Source: Rhodothermales bacterium
GTDB taxonomy: Bacteria > Bacteroidota > Rhodothermia > Rhodothermales > UBA10348
Assembly: GCA_024711125.1 (NCBI GenBank)
Contig: JANJTM010000001.1
Span: 1 to 64,000, forward strand
Direction of reading: 5' to 3'
Length of the DNA: 64,000 nucleotides
In this document: positions 34,006 to 43,395 of the stretch, in pieces
Position numbering within the stretch: the stretch's first letter is position 1
Layout: every line of letters starts with the position of its first letter
Translations under genes and position numbers: made by a program
The notes under the pieces: model-generated
The model's input: the letters and a program-made list of their open reading frames with translations, nothing else
Databases searched by the model: none
Told to the model about the DNA's origin: nothing

Positions 34006-34695
34006 TCAGGCCCCGAGCGTCTCGGGATCGACCTCGAGCAACTGCCCTCCGACCACCGCGAGCGTACGCGAAGGGTACTTGCGCACGATGCGGTAGTCGT
34101 GGGTCGCCATGAGGATCGTCATGCCCTGCGCGTGCAGGTTCATGAACAGGCGCTGGATGTCGTCGGCGACCGCCGGGTCCAGGTTGCCGGTCGGCTCGTC
34201 GGCCAGCATCACGTACGGTTCGTTCGCGATGGCGCGCGCGATCACGACCCGCTGCTGTTCGCCGCCGGAGAGCTCGTGGGGAAGCCTGCGCCGCTTGTGC
34301 GCCAGCCCCACCCACGTGAGGACGTGCATCACACGCTGGCGGATCTCCTTGTTCGGGCGCCCGGTAACGTACATCGGGAACGCCACGTTCTCGTACACGT
34401 CCCGATCGGGAAGCAGCTGGAAATCCTGGAATACGATGCCGAGGGACCGTCGCAGGTACGGCACGTCGGCCGGCTTCATCCGGTCGGAACGATGGTCGGC
34501 GACCCTCACGTGCCCGGCATCGGGCCGGACGTCCATGTAGAGCAGCTTGAGCAGCGTCGATTTTCCCGACCCGGTGGGGCCCACGATGTAGACGAACTCG
34601 CCCCGACCCACGAACAGCGACAGCCGGTCGAACACCACCCGACGCTCCCCCCCGGGGACGTCGTACGACACGCGGACCTGGTCGAACTCGATCAT
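34006..34695 (-). CDS. ftsE: Cell division ATP-binding protein FtsE
   Basis: A 229-residue ABC ATPase. Walker A GPTGSGKST near residue 39, QDFQLLPDRDVYENV (Q-loop) near residue 88, signature LSGGEQQR near residue 141, Walker [14 protein letters not shown], and the switch His in MATHDY. The sequence RRSLGIVFQDFQLLPDR and the short length are typical of FtsE, which with FtsX activates cell-wall hydrolases at the septum. No ftsX is adjacent: downstream lies the symporter. Its ATG overlaps the stop of the methyltransferase gene by four bases. Confidence 0.88.
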   Translation of the reverse strand: MIEFDQVRVSYDVPGGERRVVFDRLSLFVGRGEFVYIVGPTGSGKSTLLKLLYMDVRPDAGHVRVADHRSDRMKPADVPYLRRSLGIVFQDFQLLPDRDVYENVAFPMYVTGRPNKEIRQRVMHVLTWVGLAHKRRRLPHELSGGEQQRVVIARAIANEPYVMLADEPTGNLDPAVADDIQRLFMNLHAQGMTILMATHDYRIVRKYPSRTLAVVGGQLLEVDPETLGA

Positions 34696-35474
34696 GCCGG
34701 CGTGCCTCCGCGGGGTCGACGAACGACCCAATGGGCGCGTTCGGTGTCCGGTCCCGCCGGGTCCCGGTCGAATCCGTCCAGGACGGCCAGGATCTCGAAG
34801 CCGCTCTCCAGGACGAGCGGGCGCACCTCTTCGATCGGCCAGGCCCGCTGCAGGTGCACTTCGCGGTACCGTTCGCCTTCGATTTCGAGGTCGAACGTGG
34901 TCCGGTGGAGGTTGGTGGCCGCGTCGAAGGCCGATCTCCTGCGGTACCGGAAACCGTCCTCCTCCCCCTCGTCGTCGAAATACTCGGCGTTGTTGATCGA
35001 GTTGGCGGGTGTCGACAGGTCGAACACGAACATCCCGCCCGGCCGCAATGCCCGGAAGGCACATCCGAAGAGGTCGCGAAGCGCGGTCTCCCCGGTGAGA
35101 TAGTTGATGCCGTCGAAGAGCAGCAGCAGGGCGTCCACCGGCCGATCCACTGCGAAATCGGTGAAATCGGCCGCCTGGAAATCGATGTCGGCGCCTTCCA
35201 TACCGGCCTTTTCGCGGGCGACGTGCAGCATCTCCTCCACCCGGTCCGTGCCCGCGTAGCGGTACGCGCCCAGGGGCTGCAGCGCGAGCGAGAGCGAGCC
35301 CGTGCCGCACCCGAGCTCGAGGATCGATTCGACCCCGTCCCCGAAGTCCTGAAGCAGCTCGTGCACGTAACCCGCCCACTCGTCGTATTCGACGTGTTCC
35401 ATGACCAGGTCGTACCCGGCGGCCAGCGCCCGGTATGCCGGGACCTCGTTCGGCGGCAGTTCGGCGTCGCTCAT
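34692..35474 (-). CDS. Class I SAM-dependent methyltransferase
   Basis: A 260-residue protein. SAM-binding motif I is ESILELGCGTGSLSLAL near residue 50; later LLLLFDGINYLT (motif near residue 115) and RALRPGGMFVFDLSTP near residue 145. The AYRALAAGYDLVMEHVEYDEWA start is common in small-molecule methyltransferases of this type. Substrate unknown. Coupled by four-base overlaps to pdxA upstream and ftsE downstream. Confidence 0.85.
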   Translation of the reverse strand: MSDAELPPNEVPAYRALAAGYDLVMEHVEYDEWAGYVHELLQDFGDGVESILELGCGTGSLSLALQPLGAYRYAGTDRVEEMLHVAREKAGMEGADIDFQAADFTDFAVDRPVDALLLLFDGINYLTGETALRDLFGCAFRALRPGGMFVFDLSTPANSINNAEYFDDEGEEDGFRYRRRSAFDAATNLHRTTFDLEIEGERYREVHLQRAWPIEEVRPLVLESGFEILAVLDGFDRDPAGPDTERAHWVVRRPRGGTPA

Positions 35475-36508
35475 CCCTGGTGCCCTTCGGTGACGGCGCG
35501 GCGGCGGCGGGCCACGTCGATAGCGAGATAGACCGCGGCGCGCATCGACGACGCCGATGCACGACCGAGGCCGGCGATATCGTAGGCCGTGCCGTGGTCC
35601 GGCGACGTCCGCACGATGGGAAGCCCGGCCGTGAAGTTGACCCCGCTCTCGAAAGCGAGCGTCTTGAACGGCACGAGTCCCTGGTCGTGATACATGGCGA
35701 GCACGGCGTCCACCTCTGCGAATCCCCTCGAGGCGAAGAACCCGTCGGCCGGGTAAGGGCCGAACGCGTGCAAGCCTTCGGCGCAGGCCGCGCGGACAGC
35801 CGGGGCGATGACGTCTCGTTCCTCGCTGCCGAGTACGCCTCCGTCCCCTGCGTGCGGGTTCAGCCCGAGTACGGCCACCCGGGGGCGCTCGATGCCGAAG
35901 TCCCGGCGGAGGCTCTGCGAAAGGTCCGCGATGCGCTGCTTGACCAGGCCCTGGGTGACGGCTTCCGGAACCGCACGCAACGGCACGTGGGCCGTGACCA
36001 GCGCCACCCGCAGGCGATCCGAAACCAGCATCATGAGGGGCCGACCGCCGGTCAGGCCTGCGATGAACTCGGTATGGCCGGGCGCGTCGTAGCCGGCCAG
36101 CGAAATGGCCTCCTTCGATATCGGCGCGGTCACCATCGCGTCGAAACTTCCCTCGACGCATCCGCGAACCGCCGTTTCGACGGCCCGCATGGCCGCCCGT
36201 CCCGCGGCGGCGGTAATCGCGCCGTACTCGACGGCGGGCGTCAGCGCCGGATCCGGGTCCAATACCGCAACGGCACCGACGGGCACCGTCTCGCCGGGGA
36301 GCGAAATGGTGTGCAGCGCCACGTCCTGGAGTCCGAGATCGGTGCGATGCCGCTCCAGGACACCCCGCGGACCCACGAGAACCGGCTCCACGTACCGAAG
36401 CAGGCGCGGATCGGACACGCACTTCAGGGCGACCTCCGGCCCGACGCCGTTGGGGTCGCCGGCCGTGACGGCCAGGCGCATCCGGGGCTTGGCGGCGTTC
36501 GGATCCAT
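35471..36508 (-). CDS. pdxA: 4-hydroxythreonine-4-phosphate dehydrogenase
   Basis: A 345-residue enzyme of the DXP-dependent vitamin B6 route; it oxidises 4-phosphohydroxy-threonine. Motifs: LAVTAGDPNGVGPEV at residue 11, APISKEAI near residue 132, APGHTEFIAGLTGG near residue 147, TAHVPLRAVPEAV with a metal His near residue 180, GLNPHAGDGG near residue 213, and AMYHDQGLVPFK near residue 270. Full length. It lies nine bases after pepA, and pdxH lies upstream in the same run. Confidence 0.95.
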   Translation of the reverse strand: MDPNAAKPRMRLAVTAGDPNGVGPEVALKCVSDPRLLRYVEPVLVGPRGVLERHRTDLGLQDVALHTISLPGETVPVGAVAVLDPDPALTPAVEYGAITAAAGRAAMRAVETAVRGCVEGSFDAMVTAPISKEAISLAGYDAPGHTEFIAGLTGGRPLMMLVSDRLRVALVTAHVPLRAVPEAVTQGLVKQRIADLSQSLRRDFGIERPRVAVLGLNPHAGDGGVLGSEERDVIAPAVRAACAEGLHAFGPYPADGFFASRGFAEVDAVLAMYHDQGLVPFKTLAFESGVNFTAGLPIVRTSPDHGTAYDIAGLGRASASSMRAAVYLAIDVARRRRAVTEGHQG

Positions 36509-36517
36509 GCGCGCCGC

Positions 36518-38014
36518 TCAGCCGCGCCGACGGTCGGCGTACTCGCGCAGGTATTCCACCAGCAGGCGGACGCCGAAACCGGTTCCGCCGACCGGACGGT
36601 ACGGCATCTCCTTGCGAAGGAACGCCGCACCCGCGATGTCGAGGTGCACCCACGGGTACGAGACGAACGCTTCCAGGAACTTGGCCGCGGTGATCGCGCC
36701 CGCGCCACGGCCGCCGATGTTCTTGAGATCGGCCACGTCCGACTCGATCTGCTTCGCATAGTCCTCGTACATCGGCATCGGATGCACGCGTTCCCCGGTC
36801 CGCTCGCCTGCTACCTGCAGGGCCGCGATGCGATCGGCCGCGCCGGCATCCTCGCTGGTCATCAGGGCGGCGGCGTGGTTTCCGAGCGCCACCACGGCCG
36901 CGCCGGTAAGCGTGGCGAGATCGATCACGATTTCGGGGTTATACGTCTTCGCGTACGACAGCGCGTCGGCGAGGATCAACCGGCCCTCCGCGTCGGTGTT
37001 GAGCACCTCGACGGTCTTGCCGGAGTGCATGCGCAGCACGTCGCCGGGCACGTAGGCGTTCTCCCCGGGGCGATTCTCGGTCGCGGGGATCAGGCCGACC
37101 ACGTACACCGGGAGTTCCAGCCGCGCGACGGCCTCCATGACGCCGATCACGGCGGCCGCACCGGCCATGTCGCTCTTCATGGCGTCCATCGAATTCTCGG
37201 TCTCCTTGAGCGAGAGGCCGCCCGTGTCGAACGTGATGCCCTTGCCCACGAGAACGACCGGGTGCTCGTTCCGCCGGTTGTCGGGCATCCACTCGAGCAC
37301 GGTGAAGGTCGGCGGCTCGACCGAGCCCCGGTTGACGGCGAGCAGGCCGCCCATACCCTCTTCCTCGATGAGCGCGCGATCCCAGACCGAGGCCAGGTAT
37401 CCGTACTTCTTCGCCGAACGCTCCATTGCGCGCGAGAGCAGAACGGGCGTCTTCTCGTCCGGCGACAGGTTCACGAGGTCGCGCGCCGAACAGACGCACT
37501 CCGCGACCACCCGGCCGCGTTCCGCCCCGCGCCGGACCGCCTTGTCCTTGTCCACCGCCTGCAGGACGAGTCGCTGCACGGATGCCTCCTCGGCATGCTT
37601 CGTGCGGTACCGCTCGAACCGGTAGGACCCGAGAATGAATCCCTCCACGAGGGCCTGGGACGCGTCCTCCGCATCGACGGACCAGTCTCCGACCGAGATG
37701 CCCACGGTCTCGGCCTTGACCTGACGGGCCAGCCTGGCGCCCTCTGCGGCCGCCCTGCGAAGGTGTTCGTTCGTGACGCCGTCGGCCGCACCGAGACCCA
37801 ACAGGGCCACGCGCCGGGCCGAACCGGTCTCGGGGTAGAGCAGCAGCGAGACTCCCGGCTCACCCGAAAAGTCGGGCGCCGCGCGGCGCACGGCCCCGCC
37901 GAATCCGGACGTGAGATCGCTCATCGCGCCGTCCGACTGTTCGCGCGTGCGCAGGATGAGCAGGAGATCGACGTCGAGTTCGGCGACCGAAATGGTCGTT
38001 ACGGATACTTTCAT
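36518..38014 (-). CDS. pepA: Leucyl aminopeptidase (M17)
   Basis: A 498-residue M17 cytosolic aminopeptidase. N-terminal regulatory/hexamer domain (1-170); catalytic part with VLVGKGITFDTGGLSLK (metal Lys/Asp near residue 255), the signature NTDAEGRLILADAL near residue 340, and GAAFLRKEMPYRPVGGTGFGVR at the end. It removes N-terminal residues from peptides. Start MKVSVTTISVAELDVD overlaps the nrnA stop by four bases. Confidence 0.95.
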   Translation of the reverse strand: MKVSVTTISVAELDVDLLLILRTREQSDGAMSDLTSGFGGAVRRAAPDFSGEPGVSLLLYPETGSARRVALLGLGAADGVTNEHLRRAAAEGARLARQVKAETVGISVGDWSVDAEDASQALVEGFILGSYRFERYRTKHAEEASVQRLVLQAVDKDKAVRRGAERGRVVAECVCSARDLVNLSPDEKTPVLLSRAMERSAKKYGYLASVWDRALIEEEGMGGLLAVNRGSVEPPTFTVLEWMPDNRRNEHPVVLVGKGITFDTGGLSLKETENSMDAMKSDMAGAAAVIGVMEAVARLELPVYVVGLIPATENRPGENAYVPGDVLRMHSGKTVEVLNTDAEGRLILADALSYAKTYNPEIVIDLATLTGAAVVALGNHAAALMTSEDAGAADRIAALQVAGERTGERVHPMPMYEDYAKQIESDVADLKNIGGRGAGAITAAKFLEAFVSYPWVHLDIAGAAFLRKEMPYRPVGGTGFGVRLLVEYLREYADRRRG

Positions 38015-39087
38015 GATCGCTTGGCGCGGTTCTTCGGATTCATCAGGGAGTGCAGGTAGGCCTCGTCCTCGCTCGAGAGCACCGGTTCCTCGGCCTCGTC
38101 CGGTTCCGCGCCCACGTACCGGGCGGCCTGCCCGAGTACCGTGTCCACGGCCGTATCGAGCCCCATGCGGAGGAAGGCTCCGGACGCATTCACGTGGCCT
38201 CCGCCGCCCAGGCTGCGGGCCCAGGCATGCACGTGGGTGGCACCCTTCGAGCGGAAGGAGACCTTGGTGCCCTTCTCGGTCTCGGTAAAGATCATGGCGA
38301 CCTCCACTCCCTCGATCGAGAGGCCCCAGTTGACGAAGCCCTCGGTCTCCTCGACCGAGGCCCCGGTGTCATTCAGGGAGCGCGCCGACACGATCATGGA
38401 CGCCACGCGGCCCCCGTTCGACAGGGTGAGCGTCTGCAGGACGCGGCTCAAGAGCTTGAGCCCGGGCAGGGACCGCTTGTCGAAGATCTGCGCGTGAATC
38501 GGGGCGGGGTCCAGGCGGCCGCGCTCGAGCAGGTCGGCGATCACCCGGTGCACGGTCGGCGTCACGTTCGAGAATCGGAACGAGCCCGTGTCGGTCATGA
38601 TGGCGACGTACAGGGCGACCGCCATCTCGTGGTCCACGAGGGACGGGTCGTCCGCCGCCACGAGGTCGTACACCAGCTGCCCCGTAGAGGACGTGGTCTC
38701 GTCCCGGAATACGAGGTCGAACCACGATTCGGGCGCGGTGTGGTGGTCGATGAGGATCCGCGTGGCAGACGACGCCCGTACCGAGGCTCCCAGGGACCCG
38801 AGCCGGTCTTCGGCGTTCGTGTCGAGCACGACGATGACGTCTGCGTTCGCGACCGCCTCGAGCTGGTCGAGCGACCCGTCGAACACCTCGATCCTGGAGG
38901 CGCCCGGCATCCATTCCAGCGCGTACGGCGCCGGGTCGACGTTCAGGATGCGGACGGGTACGCCGATACGGTCCAGGTACCGGGCGAGGCCGAGTTCCGA
39001 CCCTATCGCGTCGCCGTCGGGACGCGAATGGGTGGTCAGCACGACCCGGCGGGCCTTCCTCAGCGTCGTTACGATTTCCCTCGGCAT
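38011..39087 (-). CDS. nrnA: DHH-family nanoRNase / pAp phosphatase (NrnA-like)
   Basis: A 358-residue phosphoesterase. DHH motifs: THSRPDGDAIGSELGLARYL near residue 20, VVLDTNAED near residue 85, LIDHHTAPESW near residue 113 and MTDTGSFRFSN near residue 165; DHHA1 C-terminal part with RSLGGGGHVNASGAFL near residue 310. NrnA degrades 2-5 base RNA and pAp. Start chosen at MPREIVTTLRKARRVVLTTH, matching the family N-terminus, rather than a longer frame. Coupled to pepA. Confidence 0.9.
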   Translation of the reverse strand: MPREIVTTLRKARRVVLTTHSRPDGDAIGSELGLARYLDRIGVPVRILNVDPAPYALEWMPGASRIEVFDGSLDQLEAVANADVIVVLDTNAEDRLGSLGASVRASSATRILIDHHTAPESWFDLVFRDETTSSTGQLVYDLVAADDPSLVDHEMAVALYVAIMTDTGSFRFSNVTPTVHRVIADLLERGRLDPAPIHAQIFDKRSLPGLKLLSRVLQTLTLSNGGRVASMIVSARSLNDTGASVEETEGFVNWGLSIEGVEVAMIFTETEKGTKVSFRSKGATHVHAWARSLGGGGHVNASGAFLRMGLDTAVDTVLGQAARYVGAEPDEAEEPVLSSEDEAYLHSLMNPKNRAKRS

Positions 39088-39182
39088 CCGGACATCCACG
39101 GTGGCGACAACAAAGCCCGGGTTGAACGCCCTCGCCCTTCCGTTGTTCGGAACCCGCTCCACGCCCCGCGGCGCACCGGCCG

Positions 39183-39512
39183 TCAGCCCACGCGAAACAA
39201 CTGCTGGAAGCGCATGGCGGTCGCCATGGCCCCGGTGACCTTCATCCGGCCCTTGATCACGAGCGCCATGGGATTTGCGCGACCGGTCGAGACCGCGATC
39301 CAGTCCTGCACCCGACACGCGACGGTCGCCAGCGGAGCCTCGTGCACCCCCGGTTCGATGCGGAGGGCGCGGTCGCGCACCTCGAGAATCCAGTCACCCC
39401 CGTCCTCACCCGAGAGTCTGAGCTGGACGGCTCCGTCCACGCCGTGCGCGCGGTCGGGAAGGAATCGCGCGCGGTACTCGTCGAACAGTTCGTGCAGTGT
39501 TCGTATTTCCAT
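39183..39512 (-). CDS. SCP2 sterol/lipid-binding domain protein
   Basis: A 109-residue protein composed of one SCP2-like domain: GAVQLRLSGEDGGDWILEVRD, then CRVQDWIAVSTGRANPMALVIKGRMKVTGAMATAMRFQQLF-type ending (the GRM-K-G-x2-x-A motif). Such domains bind lipids or acyl chains in a hydrophobic tunnel. It is 95 bases upstream of nrnA and 54 bases after pdxH in the same run. Ligand unknown. Confidence 0.85.
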   Translation of the reverse strand: MEIRTLHELFDEYRARFLPDRAHGVDGAVQLRLSGEDGGDWILEVRDRALRIEPGVHEAPLATVACRVQDWIAVSTGRANPMALVIKGRMKVTGAMATAMRFQQLFRVG

Positions 39513-39566
39513 GGGTTCCGTCTCCTCGGCGCCGCGACCAACCCGCCGGCGCACGTCTCGTTCCGA

Positions 39567-40220
39567 TCACGGGTACAGGCGGTGCGTACTCCAACCCGAT
39601 CCCTCCCGCTCGAACACCAGCCGGTCGTGGAGGCGGAAGAGCCGCCCCTGCCAGAACTCGATGCGGTGCGGCACGACCCGGTAACCGCCCCACGTCTCCG
39701 GCAGCGGGATGTCCCCACCGGAGAACTCCCGCTCGTAGCGGGCGACGGCCTCCTCGAGTTCGGCTCGCCCCGAGAGAAGCCGGCTCTGACGGGAAGCCCA
39801 CGCGCCGATCCGGCTTCCGCGCGGGCGCGAATCGAAGTAGGCCTTCGACGTCTCCCGGTCCACACGCTCCACCCGGCCTTCCACCCTGACCTGCCGCTGG
39901 AGGAACGTCCAATGGAAGACGAGGGCCGCGCGGGGATTCGCATCGAGTTCGCCCGCCTTGCGGCTCTCGTAGTTGGTATAGAACACGAAGCCCGTGTCGT
40001 CCACTTCCTTGAGCAGCACCATGCGCGCCGACGGGGCCGCCTCGGCCGACGCGGTCGCGAGCGTCATGGCCTCCGGCATCAGGATGCCCGCCCTTTCGGC
40101 GTCGCGGTACCAGGAGCGGAACAGGTCGAACGGCTGCGCCCGGTCGTCCGGCTCGGCGAACCCGACCGATACGCCCCGGCTCATCGTCCAGAGAGCCCGT
40201 ATGCCTTCGAGAATCGTCAT
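39567..40220 (-). CDS. pdxH: Pyridoxamine 5'-phosphate oxidase
   Basis: A 217-residue FMN enzyme that oxidises PNP/PMP to PLP. The conserved parts are ARMVLLKEVDDTGFVFYTNYESRKA near residue 65, LVFHWTFLQRQVRVEG near residue 97, SRPRGSRIGAWASRQS near residue 130, and GGYRVVPHRIEFWQGR near residue 180. Full length. The conserved VGFAEPDDRAQPFDLFRSWY lies near residue 20, so the chosen start is reasonable. With pdxA it places two B6 genes in one run. Confidence 0.95.
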   Translation of the reverse strand: MTILEGIRALWTMSRGVSVGFAEPDDRAQPFDLFRSWYRDAERAGILMPEAMTLATASAEAAPSARMVLLKEVDDTGFVFYTNYESRKAGELDANPRAALVFHWTFLQRQVRVEGRVERVDRETSKAYFDSRPRGSRIGAWASRQSRLLSGRAELEEAVARYEREFSGGDIPLPETWGGYRVVPHRIEFWQGRLFRLHDRLVFEREGSGWSTHRLYP

Positions 40221-40287
40221 GCGATGCGCTGCGTCCGGAATGCGCCGTCGAACGATCGGCCCGAGCGCCGGGTCCCGGGCTCCCGAT

Positions 40288-41259
40288 TCAGAACGAGGTG
40301 GCGGTCGGCTGCCGATCCCAGCGGTGGGCACGGAGCGTGGCGAGCAGGCCGGGCTCCAGCGGACCGGCATCGCTCGCCGCGCAGTTGGCGCGCACGTTGC
40401 GCAGTTGCCGCATGCCCGGGATCACCGTGGCCACCCGCGGATCGGACAGCGTGAAGCGGAGCGCCGCCTCGGCCAGGCCCATGCCGTCCGGCAGTGCGGC
40501 GGCCACCGCCTCGGCCCTGGTGACCGATTCGACGAGGTTCTGCGGCGTGAAGTACAGGCTGCGCCAGTCGCCCGGAGGCCATGAACTGTCGCGGGTGAGG
40601 GTACCCGTCAGTGATCCCTCGTCGAACGGGACGCGGGCGATGATCGCCACGTCGTGCTCGGCACAGGCAGGGAACAGTTCGTCCTCGGGATTCCGGTCGA
40701 AGACGTTGTAGATGACCTGCACGGCGTCGATCCGACCCGAACGCACGGTGCGGATCCCGTTCCACGGCTCCCAGCGGTTCAGGCTGATCCCCATTTCCGA
40801 GAACAGCCCCTGGCGCCGCAGGTCGTCCATCCTGGCGTACCACGCGTCGTCTTCCGACCAGTCGTCCTCCCACACGTGGAACTGCATGAGGTCGAACCGG
40901 TCGAGACCCGCGTTCTCCAGGCTGCGATGAACGTATTCCTCGATGTAGTCCGGCGGAAAAACGTCCTCGACGCGGAATCCGCGCCGACTGGGCCATCTCC
41001 GGTTCTTCGGCGGGATCTTGGTAGCGGTGTAGAGGCCCTTTTCCGGGTGGGCGCGCACCAGCCGGCCGAGCAGACCCTCGGATCGCCCTTCGCCGTATCC
41101 CCACGCCGTATCGAAGAACGTGCACCCGAGGCGCACCGCTTCTTCGAGCGCGGCCATCGACGCATCGTCGTCCGCGTCGTGCCAGCTGCCCATGCCCCAC
41201 ATGCCCACGCCGACCTCGCTGACGCTCCGGCCGGTCCGTCCGAATCTCCTGTACCGCAT
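40288..41259 (-). CDS. Aldo/keto reductase
   Basis: A 323-residue NAD(P)H-dependent oxidoreductase. The catalytic tetrad is visible: Asp and Tyr in FFDTAWGYGEGRSE near residue 50, Lys in TATKIPP near residue 81, and His in LMQFHVWEDDW near residue 126. The N-terminus MRYRRFGRTGRSVSEVGVG is typical of AKR subfamilies with peripheral sugar- or general-metabolism roles. Substrate unknown. It follows lolD by 12 bases. Confidence 0.9.
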   Translation of the reverse strand: MRYRRFGRTGRSVSEVGVGMWGMGSWHDADDDASMAALEEAVRLGCTFFDTAWGYGEGRSEGLLGRLVRAHPEKGLYTATKIPPKNRRWPSRRGFRVEDVFPPDYIEEYVHRSLENAGLDRFDLMQFHVWEDDWSEDDAWYARMDDLRRQGLFSEMGISLNRWEPWNGIRTVRSGRIDAVQVIYNVFDRNPEDELFPACAEHDVAIIARVPFDEGSLTGTLTRDSSWPPGDWRSLYFTPQNLVESVTRAEAVAAALPDGMGLAEAALRFTLSDPRVATVIPGMRQLRNVRANCAASDAGPLEPGLLATLRAHRWDRQPTATSF

Positions 41260-41271
41260 ACGTTGTCCGGG

Positions 41272-41976
41272 CTAGGATTCGGTCGCAGTATACGCAGGGG
41301 CATCGGGTCGCAGCACGCCCGCCTCGAGGCGGAAGACCCGGTCGGCCCGGGCCGCGAAGGCCGGGTTGTGCGTGACGACCACGAACGCCTGGCCCATTTC
41401 GCGCGCGAGCCGCAGGATCTCGGCCTGCAGCGCGTCTCCCGTGCGGACATCGAGATTGCCCGTGGGCTCGTCGGCGAGCACGAGCGCGGGCTCGTTCATC
41501 AGGGCGCGCGCCACGGCCACGCGCTGCTGCTCGCCTCCGGACAACTGGGACGGCCGGTGGGCGCTGCGGCCGGTGAGTCCGAGGCGCTCCAGCAGTTCGG
41601 CCGCGCGGCCGCGCGCTTCCCTGGCCGTGCGACCGGCCACGAGGGCCGGCATCAGGACGTTTTCGAGGGCCGTGAACTCGGGGAGCAGGTGGTGGAACTG
41701 GAAGACGAAACCGACCGACTCGTTGCGGAACCGGGCCAGTTCCCTTTCGCTGCGCCCATGGACGTCCCGCCCGCGAAATACCACGGTGCCTGCGTCCGGG
41801 CGGTCCAGCGCGCCGAGCAGGTGGAGGAGCGTACTCTTGCCCGTTCCGCTCTCTCCCACGACGGCGACCACCTCGGCCTGTTCCACGTCGAGGTCCACCG
41901 ACCGAAGGACTTCCAGCGGGGTGCCGTCGGCCGACGGGTAGGCTTTGGCGAGCGATCGCACCTCGAGCAGCGGCAC
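41272..41976 (-). CDS. lolD: Lipoprotein-releasing-type ABC ATPase (LolD/MacB family)
   Basis: A 234-residue ABC ATPase. Walker [19 protein letters not shown] near residue 41, Q-loop [17 protein letters not shown] near residue 91, signature LSGGEQQR near residue 146, Walker [13 protein letters not shown] and switch His in VVTHNP. The LLGALDRP and [10 protein letters not shown] stretches are typical of LolD, which powers release of lipoproteins from the inner membrane with LolC/E. No permease gene is adjacent, so the exact transporter cannot be fixed; a MacB-type role is possible. Confidence 0.82.
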   Translation of the reverse strand: MPLLEVRSLAKAYPSADGTPLEVLRSVDLDVEQAEVVAVVGESGTGKSTLLHLLGALDRPDAGTVVFRGRDVHGRSERELARFRNESVGFVFQFHHLLPEFTALENVLMPALVAGRTAREARGRAAELLERLGLTGRSAHRPSQLSGGEQQRVAVARALMNEPALVLADEPTGNLDVRTGDALQAEILRLAREMGQAFVVVTHNPAFAARADRVFRLEAGVLRPDAPAYTATES

Positions 41977-41989
41977 GGTTCCCTCCCGG

Positions 41990-43387
41990 TCAGGCGTGGG
42001 AATCGGAGCCGCGCTCGATTCCGTACTTGTTCATCTTGTTGTACAGGTGCGACCGCTGGATCCCGATGGCTTCGGCCGTACGGCTGATGTTCCAGTCGAA
42101 CTGGGCCAGCTTGTGCTCGATGAAGAGCCGCTCGGCCTCGTCCCGGAACTCCGAGAAGTCGGCGAACCGGTCGAGCAGTCCCGCCACCGGGTTGGCCGCG
42201 CCGCCGCCGGGCACCACGTACCGATCCACGTCGGCGGCCGTGATCGCATCGCCCTCGGCGAGAATGGTCAGCCGCTCGACTACGTTGTAGAGTTCGCGAA
42301 CGTTTCCGCGCCAATCCATGCGCGACAGGGCGTCGATGGCTCCGTCGGTGAAAGGCCGCGGCGGGACGCCGTTCCGGGTCGCGATGCGCTCGGCGATCGA
42401 CCGCGTGATGATGCCGACGTCGCCGCGGCGCTCCCGAAGCGGCGGGACATGCACCAGGATGACGCCGAGACGGTGGTAGAGGTCCTCGCGGAACCGGTGC
42501 TCGTCGATCTGGGCGATCAGGTCCTTGTTGGTCGCGGCCACCACGCGCACGTCCACGGGCAGCGCACGGTCCCCCCCGACCCGCGTGATGCGGTTCTCCT
42601 GGAGCGCGCGCAGCACCTTGGCCTGGGCCGACAGGCTCATGTCCCCGATCTCGTCCAGGAACAGGGTGCCGCCGTGCGCCTGCTCGAACTTGCCGATGCG
42701 CTGCTTGGTCGCCCCGGTGAACGAACCCTTCTCGTGACCGAACAGCTCGCTCTCGATCAATTCCGACGGGATGGCCGCACAGTTCACCTCGACGAGCGGA
42801 CCTTCCTTCCGGTTCGACAACTGGTGGATCCAGCGGGCGACGAGTTCCTTTCCCGTCCCGGCCTCGCCCGTGATGAGCACGCGCGCCTCGGTGCGCGCGA
42901 CGCGCTCTATCGTGTCCTTGATCCGCCGGATGGCCGGACTGTCCCCGAGGATCGGGGTAAGCTCTGTTCCGTGCCGCTCGGCGATGGCCTGCCGCATGCG
43001 GCGGTTCTCGGCCGTCAGCTGCCCCCGGTCCATCGCGTTGCGGATGGTCACCAGGAGGCGGTTCAGGTCCGGCGGCTTCTCGATGAAATCGAAGGCACCC
43101 AGCTTCGTGGCTTCGACGGCCGTTTCGATGGTGCCGTGACCCGAGATCATCACGACGGGCACCTCGGGCTGATCCTCCGACAGCTTCTGGAGCACGTCCA
43201 GGCCGTCGAGCCGCGGCATCTTCACGTCCAGCAGGACGAGGTCATACCGGGTCGCGCGGGCCTTTTCGAGCGCCTCGACCCCGTCGACGGCCTCCTCGAC
43301 GGCAAAGTCCTCGTACTCCAGGATCTCGCGCAGCGCCCGGCGGATGCTGGCTTCGTCGTCGACTACGAGGAGGGTCGGAACGGCCAT
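41990..43387 (-). CDS. NtrC-family sigma-54-dependent response regulator
   Basis: A 465-residue regulator. Receiver domain 1-120 with phosphoacceptor Asp near 54 ([13 protein letters not shown]); AAA+ domain about 145-385 with Walker A GEAGTGKE, the sigma-54 contact loop GSFTGA (usual GAFTGA with one change) and Walker [12 protein letters not shown]-terminal HTH near 445 ([19 protein letters not shown]). It activates sigma-54 promoters when phosphorylated. No histidine kinase is next to it, so it is an orphan regulator here. Eight bases downstream of the TPR gene. Confidence 0.93.
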   Translation of the reverse strand: MAVPTLLVVDDEASIRRALREILEYEDFAVEEAVDGVEALEKARATRYDLVLLDVKMPRLDGLDVLQKLSEDQPEVPVVMISGHGTIETAVEATKLGAFDFIEKPPDLNRLLVTIRNAMDRGQLTAENRRMRQAIAERHGTELTPILGDSPAIRRIKDTIERVARTEARVLITGEAGTGKELVARWIHQLSNRKEGPLVEVNCAAIPSELIESELFGHEKGSFTGATKQRIGKFEQAHGGTLFLDEIGDMSLSAQAKVLRALQENRITRVGGDRALPVDVRVVAATNKDLIAQIDEHRFREDLYHRLGVILVHVPPLRERRGDVGIITRSIAERIATRNGVPPRPFTDGAIDALSRMDWRGNVRELYNVVERLTILAEGDAITAADVDRYVVPGGGAANPVAGLLDRFADFSEFRDEAERLFIEHKLAQFDWNISRTAEAIGIQRSHLYNKMNKYGIERGSDSHA

Positions 43388-43395
43388 GGGAGCGC

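Noticed and set aside
34006-39087. ABC exporter formed by FtsE- and LolD-type ATPases with the nearby flippase-like protein
   Set aside because: The flippase-like gene is 5 kb away on the other strand and belongs to a family not known to pair with such ATPases.
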